Assembly (NCBI GenBank): GCA_016722655.1
Contig: JADKIR010000005.1
Coordinates: 1,240,001 to 1,304,000 of the forward strand
DNA length: 64,000 nt
Reading direction: 5' to 3'
Source of the DNA: Cytophagaceae bacterium
GTDB lineage: Bacteria; Bacteroidota; Bacteroidia; Cytophagales; Spirosomataceae
Position 1 is the first letter of the stretch. The number at the start of each line of letters is the position of its first letter. The notes under the pieces are model-generated. The model ran no database searches. It was not told the DNA's origin and worked only from the letters and a program-made list of their open reading frames with translations. The translations under genes were made by a program, and so were the position numbers. Positions 36,054 through 44,872 of the stretch are shown here, in pieces.

Positions 36054-36725
36054 ATGAAATCAAAAGTAATATTAATAGTTGAAGATGATTACCTCAATAG
36101 AAGATTAACTAAAAAGGTGCTGATTGAAAATAGTTATCAGGTTTTGGAGGCAAAAAACGCTGACGAGGCACTGACAATACTCAATAAAGAAATGATTGAC
36201 CTCGCTATCCTTGATATCAATCTCGGTGATGGTGAAATGGATGGTATCAGACTTGGAAACCTCATTCAAAACAAACAAAGAGTACCATTTATTTATCTTA
36301 CGGCCTACGAAAACCCCAAAGTTATTAGTGAAGCAGTGGCTACTTCGCCGTATTCGTACCTCACAAAACCCTTTAAAAATAGCGATTTAGTGGCTTCTGT
36401 TGAATTGGCCATAATCAAATCGGCTAAAGAGAACATACCCAAACACACTATTTTAGTAAAAGATGGTGAATATAAGGTTGAATTAGCCATCGAGGATATC
36501 AACTATATCGAATCCGAAGGCAATTATTTGCTATTCCATACCAATAAAAAGGTTTACAAATGCAGGTCAACTATTGCACAAATTTTAGAAGTTTTGCCTC
36601 TATCAAAATTCCTTCAAGTTCACCGGGCTTTTGTGGTCAACAAAGACAAGATAGAAAAATACAACTCAAAAAGCGTAGTCGTAAACGGTGTAGAAATAGC
36701 CATTTCAAAAAACTACTTCTTCTGA
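36054..36725 (+). CDS. LytTR-family response regulator
   Basis: This is a 223-aa two-domain regulator. The receiver domain has the acidic pocket VEDDYLN, phospho-acceptor Asp54 in LAILDINLG, YLTAYE and YLTKPFK. The C-terminal LytTR DNA-binding domain (about 128-223) has INYIESEGNYLLFH and FLQVHRAFVVNKDKI. It is paired with the histidine kinase 6 bp upstream. Targets are unknown. Confidence 0.93.
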   Translation: MKSKVILIVEDDYLNRRLTKKVLIENSYQVLEAKNADEALTILNKEMIDLAILDINLGDGEMDGIRLGNLIQNKQRVPFIYLTAYENPKVISEAVATSPYSYLTKPFKNSDLVASVELAIIKSAKENIPKHTILVKDGEYKVELAIEDINYIESEGNYLLFHTNKKVYKCRSTIAQILEVLPLSKFLQVHRAFVVNKDKIEKYNSKSVVVNGVEIAISKNYFF

Positions 36726-36862
36726 TAAGTTTTAATTTAGGAATTTGAAATAAATCAAAACAAATAAGATTTATATACCGATTTACATTTATTTGAGCCT
36801 TAGGTAAACTGGATGTTAAAAAGGAAGGTTCTTCTCAGGTAAGAAAAGGATTCTAGAATTGA

Positions 36863-37251
36863 TACAGACAGAAGACATCAGAATTAATCCCGACCGACCA
36901 TGAAATTCAAAGCGAAGCTGATTTTGATGGTTTTATTGAAGGAAAAGAAAAATACATACTCACCGCAAAAAAGAACGAAATGCTGCTTTGGTCAAATTTG
37001 TAAAAGAAGCTCGCTTTAAAACCGACCTAAAGCTATGCTGTGATGTTTGCGGATTTTCGTTTGTCGAAAAATACGGAGAAGTGGGATTGGGTTATATTGA
37101 AGCCCACCACACCTACCCTATCTCTGAGCTCACTGAAGAAACTCAAACCAGACCCGAAGACATGGCTCTGGTATGTTCTAATTGCCATCGCATGCTTCAC
37201 CGCCGCAGACCTTGGTTGGATATGGAGGCGTTGAAGGGATTGGTGAAATGA
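36863..37251 (+). pseudogene. HNH endonuclease, frameshifted
   Basis: The downstream frame (36988-37251) holds an HNH domain: CCDVCGF, then IEAHHTYPIS with the His pair, then LVCSNCHRMLH as a zinc-ribbon-like CxxC. Upstream in another frame is FDGFIEGKEKY, which normally precedes a Lys/Arg-rich linker in such proteins. The frames meet near 36950-36962, so a one-base change splits the gene. No proper start is visible. The 87-codon remainder could still be expressed but lacks the N-terminal part. Confidence 0.7.
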
Positions 37252-37428
37252 AAAAATCTTTATATCAGAAATAAATCTTTGGCACATAGCTTTTATGGAT
37301 TGATTTTTGCACAAATTTCTCTTTGACTATTTTTCTTAAAAATCAGTTTAGTTTTTAGAATAATATGATTTTTATGAGTAGTTTTAAAATCGAGATTTAA
37401 TTTTTTTATCAACTCAAAACCTCTTCAA

Positions 37429-38598
37429 ATGAAAAAAACTATCCTTGCTGCGGCTCTTGCCGTGGTTGCAATTTCATGTAACCAAAACGAAGTAATCAAC
37501 AACCAGGCGAATCTGATGACTGTCGATAATGCAGTCGGAGCCAACAAAATCATTCCGGGCAAATACATTGTGGTATTAAAGTCTGCCCCCGAAACCAAAG
37601 GCATGCCTGCGGCTGTGAGAGAAAAAGTAGTCGCACTACTTACTGCCAACGGTGCAAATCCCGCTGCCATTGAACATGTTTATAGCACAGCTCTAACTGG
37701 TTTTTCAGCATTCTTATCTCCTGCTGAAGCTCAAAAACTTTTGGCTTCAGGAGCAGTAGATTACATTGAGCAAGACACTGAAGTTTATATTTCTCAAAAA
37801 GGTAAGCCCGGTGGTGGCACTACCCAACCAGCTCAGGAAATCCCCTGGGGTATTACTGCAGTAGGCGGAGCAGGTAATGGTACCGGCAAAACTGCCTGGA
37901 TAATTGACTCGGGTATAGACCTGTCACATCCTGATCTCAAAGTAGATGCCAGCAGAGGATTTTCAGCATTTACTACCGGTAAAGACGCCGGTATGGACGA
38001 TGGCAATGGTCATGGCACCCATGTGTCAGGAACAATAGCTGCCCTCAACAATACAATTGGAGTAGTTGGTGTAGCAGCAGGTGCGACTGTTGTACCGGTT
38101 AAAGTATTGGGTGCGAGAGGCAGTGGCTCAAATTCAGGGGTAATTGCCGGGGTAGATTGGGTTGCTGCTCATGGTCAACCGGGTGATGTAGCCAATATGA
38201 GTTTAGGTGGTGGCGTTTCTACTGCCTTGGATCAGGCGGTATTAAATGCTTCTAATTCATCAGGTGTAAAGTTTGCATTAGCAGCAGGTAACGAAACAGA
38301 CGATGCCAACAATCATTCTCCGGCAAGGGTAAATGGACCAAACATCATTACAGTTTCAGCTCATAACGTAAGCAATGTATTTGCTTCTTTCTCTAATTAT
38401 GGCAATCCGCCTGTTGATATTTGTGCACCCGGTGTAAGTATCAAATCCACCTGGATGGGTGATTCTTACAATACTATCAGTGGCACTTCCATGGCTACGC
38501 CACATGTGGCAGGAATTTTGTTATTAGGAAACCTGAATACCAGAGGAACCGTAACTGGTGATCCCGACGGAAATCCTGATGGGTTGGCATCGAGATGA
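37429..38598 (+). CDS. S8 family peptidase (subtilase) lipoprotein
   Basis: This is a 389-aa exported serine protease with a lipobox Cys at residue 17, an I9-type propeptide (about 43-122, starting IIPGKYIVVLK), then the catalytic domain with the complete triad: Asp160 (WIIDSGID), His195 (GHGTHVSG) and Ser354 (GTSMATPHVAG), and oxyanion Asn288 (AAGNE). It resembles the proteinase K branch. It lies alone between two HNH-gene remnants and is followed by a terminator. Confidence 0.95.
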   Translation: MKKTILAAALAVVAISCNQNEVINNQANLMTVDNAVGANKIIPGKYIVVLKSAPETKGMPAAVREKVVALLTANGANPAAIEHVYSTALTGFSAFLSPAEAQKLLASGAVDYIEQDTEVYISQKGKPGGGTTQPAQEIPWGITAVGGAGNGTGKTAWIIDSGIDLSHPDLKVDASRGFSAFTTGKDAGMDDGNGHGTHVSGTIAALNNTIGVVGVAAGATVVPVKVLGARGSGSNSGVIAGVDWVAAHGQPGDVANMSLGGGVSTALDQAVLNASNSSGVKFALAAGNETDDANNHSPARVNGPNIITVSAHNVSNVFASFSNYGNPPVDICAPGVSIKSTWMGDSYNTISGTSMATPHVAGILLLGNLNTRGTVTGDPDGNPDGLASR

Positions 38599-38625
38599 TT
38601 CTTCATTTTAAGATTTTCACTAATT

Positions 38626-38657
38626 AAGAGGAGCCAAAAAAGCTCCTCTTTTTTTTA
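38626..38657 (+). terminator. Intrinsic terminator after the subtilase gene
   Basis: AAGAGGAGC pairs with GCTCCTCTT around a 7-nt A-rich loop, followed by a run of Ts. Confidence 0.85.
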
Positions 38658-38996
38658 AATTTTCCTGTATTTTTTTTAATTTAGTATCTAAAAATATTAT
38701 CGATTCCTAAATCGATCAAATTTTGTTTGAGTTTAAAGGTTATTATTAACAACAATTTACTTTCTCATTAGGATTTTAGTATTGTGGAAACAAGTATAAG
38801 TTTTTTTAAAATATTGAAGAATAGTTTATAATCAATTTATGTTACCCTTTTTGTGATCACCCTAAAAACCCTTAAGAGAAGACAAGGCCATGCATGCTCC
38901 ATCACCGCCTCCCATGGTTGGGTATGGAGGCGTTGAAGGGATTATTGAAATGATTAAATTATAAATTTCTTTGAATGGAGCACGGAAGAACTCCCT
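38658..38996. other. Non-coding gap containing an HNH-gene remnant
   Basis: A+T-rich spacer between the subtilase and the convergent tail-fibre-like gene. Apart from the HNH remnant at 38888-38956, nothing was recognised. Confidence 0.5.
38888..38956 (+). pseudogene. Second HNH endonuclease 3'-end remnant
   Basis: It matches the end of the HNH frame at about 37180-37251, with TATGGAGGCGTTGAAGGGAT identical and ending in GAAATGA. Upstream, GAAGACA is also shared, with an internal deletion between. It is too short and mutated to encode anything. Confidence 0.8.
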
Positions 38997-39821
38997 TCAA
39001 TTATTAATAATAACCACCCTATACTCAAGTGATGCCGGGAGATTTATCAAAACCGGTTGTCCCGGGTATTCCTCCGCCACACCACTGTTAAACCTACAAG
39101 TTTTATAAGTGTGTCTAAATACTATAATCTCACCAGCCTTTTTTAAAAAAAATCCTACACTATTGGTAGAACCCCCAGCATCTGATACATAAGGCAAAAC
39201 ATAAGGGCCAATGCCACCTACCCGCATATAAACAGTCACCATTCCGGTATTGATATGGTCAAGAGTTAACTGCGGTATGCTCAGCCTTCTACTCCTTAAA
39301 CATGTACCGTCAATTACCGTATCGACTGAAGCTGAGGTTGAGGTCATCCAGGGAGAAGAATAATAATAGTTTGCGACAGGCACACCGTTTACATTGTAAC
39401 CACCACTGCTCTCCACTGTTCCGTTTACCTGTAACTTTTGAGTTGGAGTAGTTACACCAATACCCACATTACCTCCGCTATAGTAGTAGCTGGTGCCATT
39501 AATGCTCCATTGATTTCCGAAAAATGCCTGCTGCCAGGAAGTGCCATCAAAGAAGTTAAATTGATTGGCAACATTATTGAAAATTAAAAGGCCTTTTTGA
39601 GGAGTAGCGATGGCATTGCGATTGGTCGTAGTCATCGATGGAAGTAAAACTCCTTTGTTGGTGCTTCTTATTTCCATTATTGAGGAAGATTGCGGAGTAT
39701 CTGTGCCTCCAGTATTGGAGATTACTAAACCTGAAGGTGTATTTACTACTTTAGCGTTTTGGCTTTTTACACTCAGCACTATTAATATTAATGGTAGTGT
39801 GAGTATGAATCGAAATTTCAT
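38997..39821 (-). CDS. Exported tail-fibre-like protein, 274 aa
   Basis: It has a signal peptide (LPLILIVLSVKSQ) and then the layout common in exported Bacteroidota proteins: IMEIRSTNKGVLLPSMTTTN, RNAIATPQKGLLIFN, FFDGTSWQ, and NVGIGVTTPTQKLQVNGTV. These resemble segments of phage tail-fibre proteins. The last 100 residues are beta-rich with no recognised domain. It is probably a surface or secreted structural protein, and no enzyme motif is seen. Confidence 0.75.
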   Translation of the reverse strand: MKFRFILTLPLILIVLSVKSQNAKVVNTPSGLVISNTGGTDTPQSSSIMEIRSTNKGVLLPSMTTTNRNAIATPQKGLLIFNNVANQFNFFDGTSWQQAFFGNQWSINGTSYYYSGGNVGIGVTTPTQKLQVNGTVESSGGYNVNGVPVANYYYSSPWMTSTSASVDTVIDGTCLRSRRLSIPQLTLDHINTGMVTVYMRVGGIGPYVLPYVSDAGGSTNSVGFFLKKAGEIIVFRHTYKTCRFNSGVAEEYPGQPVLINLPASLEYRVVIINN

Positions 39822-40338
39822 ATTTTTTTTTCAAAATTAATGAAGGACATTAAAGTTTATTCTTTTAAAGACTTCTTTCTCTCTGTTTTTTTATTTTGAG
39901 GTAAATTGTTCCCAAATAACGGATCAATCCAATAAGTGGGGGGGGGTAATTATAAATTCAAAAACTCATAGGTTTTAATTAAATCAAATGAAAATACTTT
40001 GAACGTCTGTGCAGTGTTTAGAAAAATTTTCTACAAGGAAATTTCTAATTTATCATGGCAGAATAAAATTTTTCGTGACATTTTGCACAGACCGCCCTTT
40101 TTTGGAGGGTCGCCTCCCGGCTCGTTTTTTGGGCGAGCAAAAAAATGAAGACCGCCGGTAGGCAACGTCAGATTGGTATCCCCCCCAACTTTTTTTATTG
40201 TACCCAAATAACATTAGCTACTCTAATTGTTAGATCATTTTAATTTCTTCAAGCAATTGTTCCAGTATTAAATATTAAGCGTATGTTCAATAAAATGTGA
40301 AGGAAAATATTTAAATTTTATTTTATTTTTCAAGGAAA
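39822..40338. other. Non-coding gap with a MITE-like element
   Basis: No gene seen. It contains the repeat-bounded element at 39911-40212. The remainder is A+T-rich. Confidence 0.5.
39911..40212. repeat. Possible miniature transposable element or remnant
   Basis: A 10-bp direct repeat CCCAAATAAC lies at 39911-39920 and 40203-40212. Just inside, after 16-17 bp on each side, are a G9 tract (about 39938-39946) and a C7 tract (about 40180-40186) in inverted orientation with similar flanks (CAATAA near both). The centre is unusually G+C-rich, with short hairpins such as GCTCG and CGAGC. There is no transposase frame. Confidence 0.45.
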
Positions 40339-41706
40339 TCACAGCGTCCTTGCCGTTTTTACCTGATTTTTAAGGGTGTTAACGGCATTGTTCCAGTTGG
40401 TAGGTGTGGTGGCTTTTTTGTTGGCTTCATTGGTAATGCCCAAATTGTAGTAGTAATCGGCTTCTTTTATATAGGGCTCTATTTGTTTTGCCCAAATGTC
40501 GATTTGCTTCATGGTTTTTTCGTCAGAAAGTATATTCTGCTGTAAATGCTTTTTCAAATCTGCATATTCTGTTCTAAACTCCACCCATGCCCCGGTAAGC
40601 TTATCGCATGCTGCCGACCGCTGCCGGTACAAATTGTCTCCGGCTGAAAACACCTCACAATTGCCCGAAATATTCCCCCATTTATCCGCTATTCGGGTGA
40701 CAATATTATTATTGCTGCTTATCTGTTCAAATGCCCCGTCCAGATCCCATGGGATAAGATGCATTTTTTGGTTCTTTTTATCTTCAAACCAATAGTAATT
40801 ATGATTGTAACACGAAGCCAGAGAAGAACAATACCAGTGAAAAGGGCCGTCGTCATGCCTTATGGCTCTGTCAACCACACAATATGCCATAATCTGATTG
40901 ACATCCATGTACTTTTTGACCAGATCTTTAGCGTTTTCTTTAGTAGAATTGGCAAAGGCACTGCCAAATTCTCTAATTAAACTTAGGTCAGGTTTTTCTT
41001 CATTGGTTTTGAGGGCATCAATAAAAGCCTTATCGGTCTGAACCACCCCTGTTGGTTTCACCGGCCATACTTCTTTGTATATATCACCTTTTCCATTTTT
41101 GTAAAAATACTCTGCAAAACGGTTGTCTATTTCTTCGGTAAGTCCAAAAAGACCCCAAAGCTCTCCATTAACTTTCAGTCTGGCATGCACCGACCTGGGA
41201 GCCGGAACGCCCATTTCGGAAAAGAGCCAATAGCCCAACCGCTCTCTGAGTTGTGATTTGTCGTAGTTTTGGCTGTGAAACTGCAATTTGTTTAAATCAT
41301 AAAATCTTTCTTTTCTCCCTTCCCAATTGATTTTGACCTGCAAACTAAGTTTTACGCAGGTTTTAAAACCCGAAGGCTTGGTCCAGTCGGGATTTGACAA
41401 GCAGCCGGCATAAGCACCTATTGAGCCTTTGTACCTCACTCCTACCGGGCTGATGGTATCGCCTTCAAACACCAGGGCCGCTTTCACATATTCTTCCTTT
41501 GCCGGATCGGCGTTGAGTTTTGACAAATCTTCGTCATTGAAGATTAACTGATAGGTTTTGACAGAATCCTGATTATAAATGTATTCTGAGCCTGTATTGA
41601 GGTACTTTTCGGTGCCTTTGGGTATGATTGTTGGTACCGGGTCAATCTTCACGAAAGGCTTTTCTTCAATCTCCGGAATATCTTTTGAGCAGGAAATGAT
41701 CGCCAA
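40339..41706 (-). CDS. CotH-family protein with frameshifted signal peptide
   Basis: This is a CotH kinase-like protein, 455 aa as open. The conserved CotH region includes LNKLQFHSQNYDKSQLRERL, VHARLKVNGELWGLFGLTEE and, further on, HLIPWDLDGAFE with the Asp-rich metal site. Members phosphorylate spore-coat or surface proteins in Bacillus. In Bacteroidota they are exported and poorly known. The open frame begins at a TTG inside a lipobox (AIISC). An ATG at 41755 starts MKRVYI and would join it if one A were removed from the A6 run at 41732-41737, restoring a full lipoprotein signal. So the true gene is 40339-41755 with a one-base indel. Confidence 0.85.
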   Translation of the reverse strand: MAIISCSKDIPEIEEKPFVKIDPVPTIIPKGTEKYLNTGSEYIYNQDSVKTYQLIFNDEDLSKLNADPAKEEYVKAALVFEGDTISPVGVRYKGSIGAYAGCLSNPDWTKPSGFKTCVKLSLQVKINWEGRKERFYDLNKLQFHSQNYDKSQLRERLGYWLFSEMGVPAPRSVHARLKVNGELWGLFGLTEEIDNRFAEYFYKNGKGDIYKEVWPVKPTGVVQTDKAFIDALKTNEEKPDLSLIREFGSAFANSTKENAKDLVKKYMDVNQIMAYCVVDRAIRHDDGPFHWYCSSLASCYNHNYYWFEDKKNQKMHLIPWDLDGAFEQISSNNNIVTRIADKWGNISGNCEVFSAGDNLYRQRSAACDKLTGAWVEFRTEYADLKKHLQQNILSDEKTMKQIDIWAKQIEPYIKEADYYYNLGITNEANKKATTPTNWNNAVNTLKNQVKTARTL

Positions 41707-41755
41707 TCCAAAAATTGCAGGAATTAAGAACTTTTTTAATATATACCCGTTTCAT

Positions 41756-42206
41756 TTAAAGAAATAAATAGCTCTCAGGAAATTAATATTTCCTGAATAA
41801 GAACTTATGGTTGAATAATTTAATCGATATTTTGTCTTTGAAAATATCGTTATGCAAATATAGGTTTTTTGGATTGGCCATTTGTAAAAAATAAATAAAC
41901 ACAGAAATTATTTCTTTTATCAAATGAAAGAAGTTTCAAAATATCGAAATAGAAGTATTATTTAATCCTACAATTTCTGACACAAGTTAACTATTTAAAT
42001 ATTTGGGAATTTAAAAATGACAGGCTACAAACTTATAGCCACAATTCTGTTTTAATATTTGATTTTATTTTATATTTTTAGCCTTTAAAAAAATCCTTAG
42101 TAATCAATTTGTTTACGAAAAAAATATTTTTGGTTTGATTTTTAGTCCTTTTGCCTCTTCTTTTTTTAACCAAACATCTAGTTTTTCGCGTTTTTATTAG
42201 TTTATT
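41756..42206. other. Non-coding gap, A+T-rich
   Basis: Very A+T-rich divergent region between the CotH gene and the GNAT/CorA-like gene. A TATTTTTG near 42125 fits the -7 element of a Bacteroidota promoter but lacks a well-spaced -33 partner. Nothing else was seen. Confidence 0.45.
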
Positions 42207-44717
42207 ATGTCAATTTCAGAAATCTATTCATATCGATTTATCTCATATCATAATGCCAAAGACTTTTTTAAAGAAAAGAATTTTTCAAGGTTTCTGAGCC
42301 TTTATAATGCCAACTTTCCACCTGACTCAGATGAAAGTGAGAATATTGAGAATATTCTGGCAAGAGTTAAAGGCGAAAGAAACGAGTATGATCCTTTTTC
42401 ATATTTATTTGTGGTTTATGATTCCATAGAAAATGAGGAATTATTGGTAGGGGCAATGGTTTTGGAATATTATACCAAAAGCAATTGTTCGCATCTAACC
42501 TATTTATTTGTTGATAAAAATTTAAGAAAGAAAGGGTATGGTAGATTTATAATTCAAAAAGGGATTCCGATTTGTATTTCAGAAATTGAAGGAATTCACC
42601 AGGTAAAAAAAATAGAGGCGGTATTTTTTGAAACCGAGAATCCCTCATTAACCCCACAAAATCCTGACAATGAAGCTATTTTGTATCAGAGAATCAGATT
42701 TTTCGAAAAAGTCGAAGCTAAATGGATAGACCTTCCCTACGTTCAGCCAAGTTTTGCAGGAAAAAGCCGGGTTTACAATCTTTTTTTGATGGTTTTCCCA
42801 AAGCTTACCAACCTACGACTCGAGATAAATAAAAATCTGGTTTTTAAGTTTTTAACCGATCTTTATAATTCACTTGAATATGGCACAAACAAGCGTCCGC
42901 TTGACGAAAAATTAAGTAGACTAGATGATGACCTCCTGAGAATGAGGCTTTCAATGGATATTTCAGATATTCTGGAAGACATAGACCCCCTTTTAAAATT
43001 TGACACGAAAGATAAAGTTGATCTTTGGAGCTATAAGAGTATATTAAAGCAACAGTATATATTAAATGCAAAAGGTATTGAGTCAGATGACCATAACATT
43101 TTGGTAAAAATTGACCAGGAAGTAAAACAAATTTTTGGAAATTATACTTCACCCAAAATAATAGATGAAAAGTTTTATCTTAGAGAAGTTCCGGTCTTTT
43201 ATAAGCAACCTAAATTCCTGTTTAGCAAAGTAAGTCTTGCTTTTCACTTTGTGGAACATCAGGAAATAATGGAATTCCCTACACAATATTCATTGGAATA
43301 TTGCCCCATCTTTAGCTCATATGAGCGGGATCTGTTGTCACAAAGATTCCACATGAATCCACCCTATCATAGTGTTTGCTATCTGGAAAATATCGAAGTA
43401 GAGGTTGAGTTCGATACTGAGTTTCAATTTACCTCAGAAGGTAGAAAGGAAACGCTTTTTATCAAGAATTCAGAAAATAATTTTGACAATTACAGCAAAA
43501 AAATAAGGGCATTTCTTAACAAAATGACTTTTAAAAATAGCAGGATTGTAATTTGGGAACTTGTCTTAACAAATGCCGATGGAGTCCGGTTAAACGAGTT
43601 GGAAATAATTCAATTTATTAAATATTATACAGGAGGTCAAGAAAAGTATATTTCCAGATTAAATTTCAAATACAATGATAGGAATTTTGAATTAAACGAT
43701 TTATTAAGAGAGCTTATTTCGCAAACCCAGCTTGACACTTCCAATAAAACATATACAATTGCCTCAGGAACAGCACAAATTGATACAGGAATCGATGAAA
43801 ATGAAGTTGAAGGCTCCAATGAAAATATTATACATGCTGATGGAACAGAATTATTGATAAAACAACCAGAAGATGTTCTCGCTAAATACTTTGATTTGAA
43901 TAGTTTAAATTCCGGAAATAAAGGATTGATTTGGAAACAAATTTATAGACTTACCCGGCTTTCTCATGAAAAAGACAACTCAAACGAGCATGAATTGGAG
44001 GAAGTTATGAGGGATATTCCTGAAATAAAGGAGCTATTCGAAGTGTTTTGCGGTTTTTGTATAGGAATTTTTGATTTCGACAGGATGGAGTATGAGGAAA
44101 TCCTTGATACAATAAATCCTAGACTGGAAAGTGCAACAAACACTCAAATGTTGATTATGAACAGAAACGCTCTTACATGTTTCTGTCATAATGATAATTT
44201 ATTCAGAGAATCATGGGATAAAATGGGTATAAGCCCTTATTTAATTATTCCAAATTCAGTAATTGCTCATAACAGTTTTTTAATTGAAAACACAGAAGCA
44301 TATATTGATGACATAATTAATTTAAACAATAAAAACAAAACTTATAAAGCCCTCATAAAAGACAAAAAGATGATTGATGAAAATCTGAATACAAAACTTT
44401 TATCCAATGTTTTCCAGTATCCCACAGAGCAGGATTTATACCAATTTGGTCACCAACACAGGGGTATAAACGAATTAATTGAAAGCATAAAAGAAAAGAA
44501 AGTTGAATTAAAAGATAATATCAATATCCTTAGTGAAAGAAGAAGAAAAGTGTTTGAAGCCATCATAGGTTTATTATTGGGTATTGTTTCACTTGCTCAA
44601 ATTTACGATCCACTTAAAGAGGCTACCGGAGCTTTTGCCAATGTCATTTGGTTCTCGATAACTATAATATTCTCAATAGGTTATATTTATGGAATTCGTA
44701 AATATTATACCAAATAG
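42207..44717 (+). CDS. Large protein with GNAT-like N-terminus and CorA-like membrane C-terminus, 836 aa
   Basis: Not a family I can name. Residues about 75-125 look like a GNAT acetyltransferase core: LLVGAMVLEYY, then HLTYLFVDKNLRKKGYGRFI with the acetyl-CoA loop pattern. A long middle part of mixed alpha/beta and charged helices has no recognised domain. The C-terminal about 130 residues form a long helix (LIESIKEKKVELKDNINIL) leading into two hydrophobic segments at about 784-800 and 810-830, the order seen in CorA-type channels, but without a visible GMN motif. It has no signal peptide and no operon partner. Confidence 0.7.
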   Translation: MSISEIYSYRFISYHNAKDFFKEKNFSRFLSLYNANFPPDSDESENIENILARVKGERNEYDPFSYLFVVYDSIENEELLVGAMVLEYYTKSNCSHLTYLFVDKNLRKKGYGRFIIQKGIPICISEIEGIHQVKKIEAVFFETENPSLTPQNPDNEAILYQRIRFFEKVEAKWIDLPYVQPSFAGKSRVYNLFLMVFPKLTNLRLEINKNLVFKFLTDLYNSLEYGTNKRPLDEKLSRLDDDLLRMRLSMDISDILEDIDPLLKFDTKDKVDLWSYKSILKQQYILNAKGIESDDHNILVKIDQEVKQIFGNYTSPKIIDEKFYLREVPVFYKQPKFLFSKVSLAFHFVEHQEIMEFPTQYSLEYCPIFSSYERDLLSQRFHMNPPYHSVCYLENIEVEVEFDTEFQFTSEGRKETLFIKNSENNFDNYSKKIRAFLNKMTFKNSRIVIWELVLTNADGVRLNELEIIQFIKYYTGGQEKYISRLNFKYNDRNFELNDLLRELISQTQLDTSNKTYTIASGTAQIDTGIDENEVEGSNENIIHADGTELLIKQPEDVLAKYFDLNSLNSGNKGLIWKQIYRLTRLSHEKDNSNEHELEEVMRDIPEIKELFEVFCGFCIGIFDFDRMEYEEILDTINPRLESATNTQMLIMNRNALTCFCHNDNLFRESWDKMGISPYLIIPNSVIAHNSFLIENTEAYIDDIINLNNKNKTYKALIKDKKMIDENLNTKLLSNVFQYPTEQDLYQFGHQHRGINELIESIKEKKVELKDNINILSERRRKVFEAIIGLLLGIVSLAQIYDPLKEATGAFANVIWFSITIIFSIGYIYGIRKYYTK

Positions 44718-44793
44718 TACATCGCCATACTATGATATCCAATATTTTGATCCTTATTTTTCAACAAATGGAAGGTATTTATTTCAATTCTTT

Positions 44794-44827
44794 TCAAAAA
44801 AAATACCTGCTTTTGACAGCAGGTATT
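44794..44827 (-). terminator. Intrinsic terminator for the T9SS cargo gene
   Basis: AATACCTGC pairs with GCAGGTATT around an 8-nt loop. On the minus strand it is followed by eight Ts. It may also stop plus-strand transcription from the upstream gene. Confidence 0.8.
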
Positions 44828-44872
44828 CAATAATCAAAAATATCTTTGGAAGTATAGTAAACTAAAAAAAAC

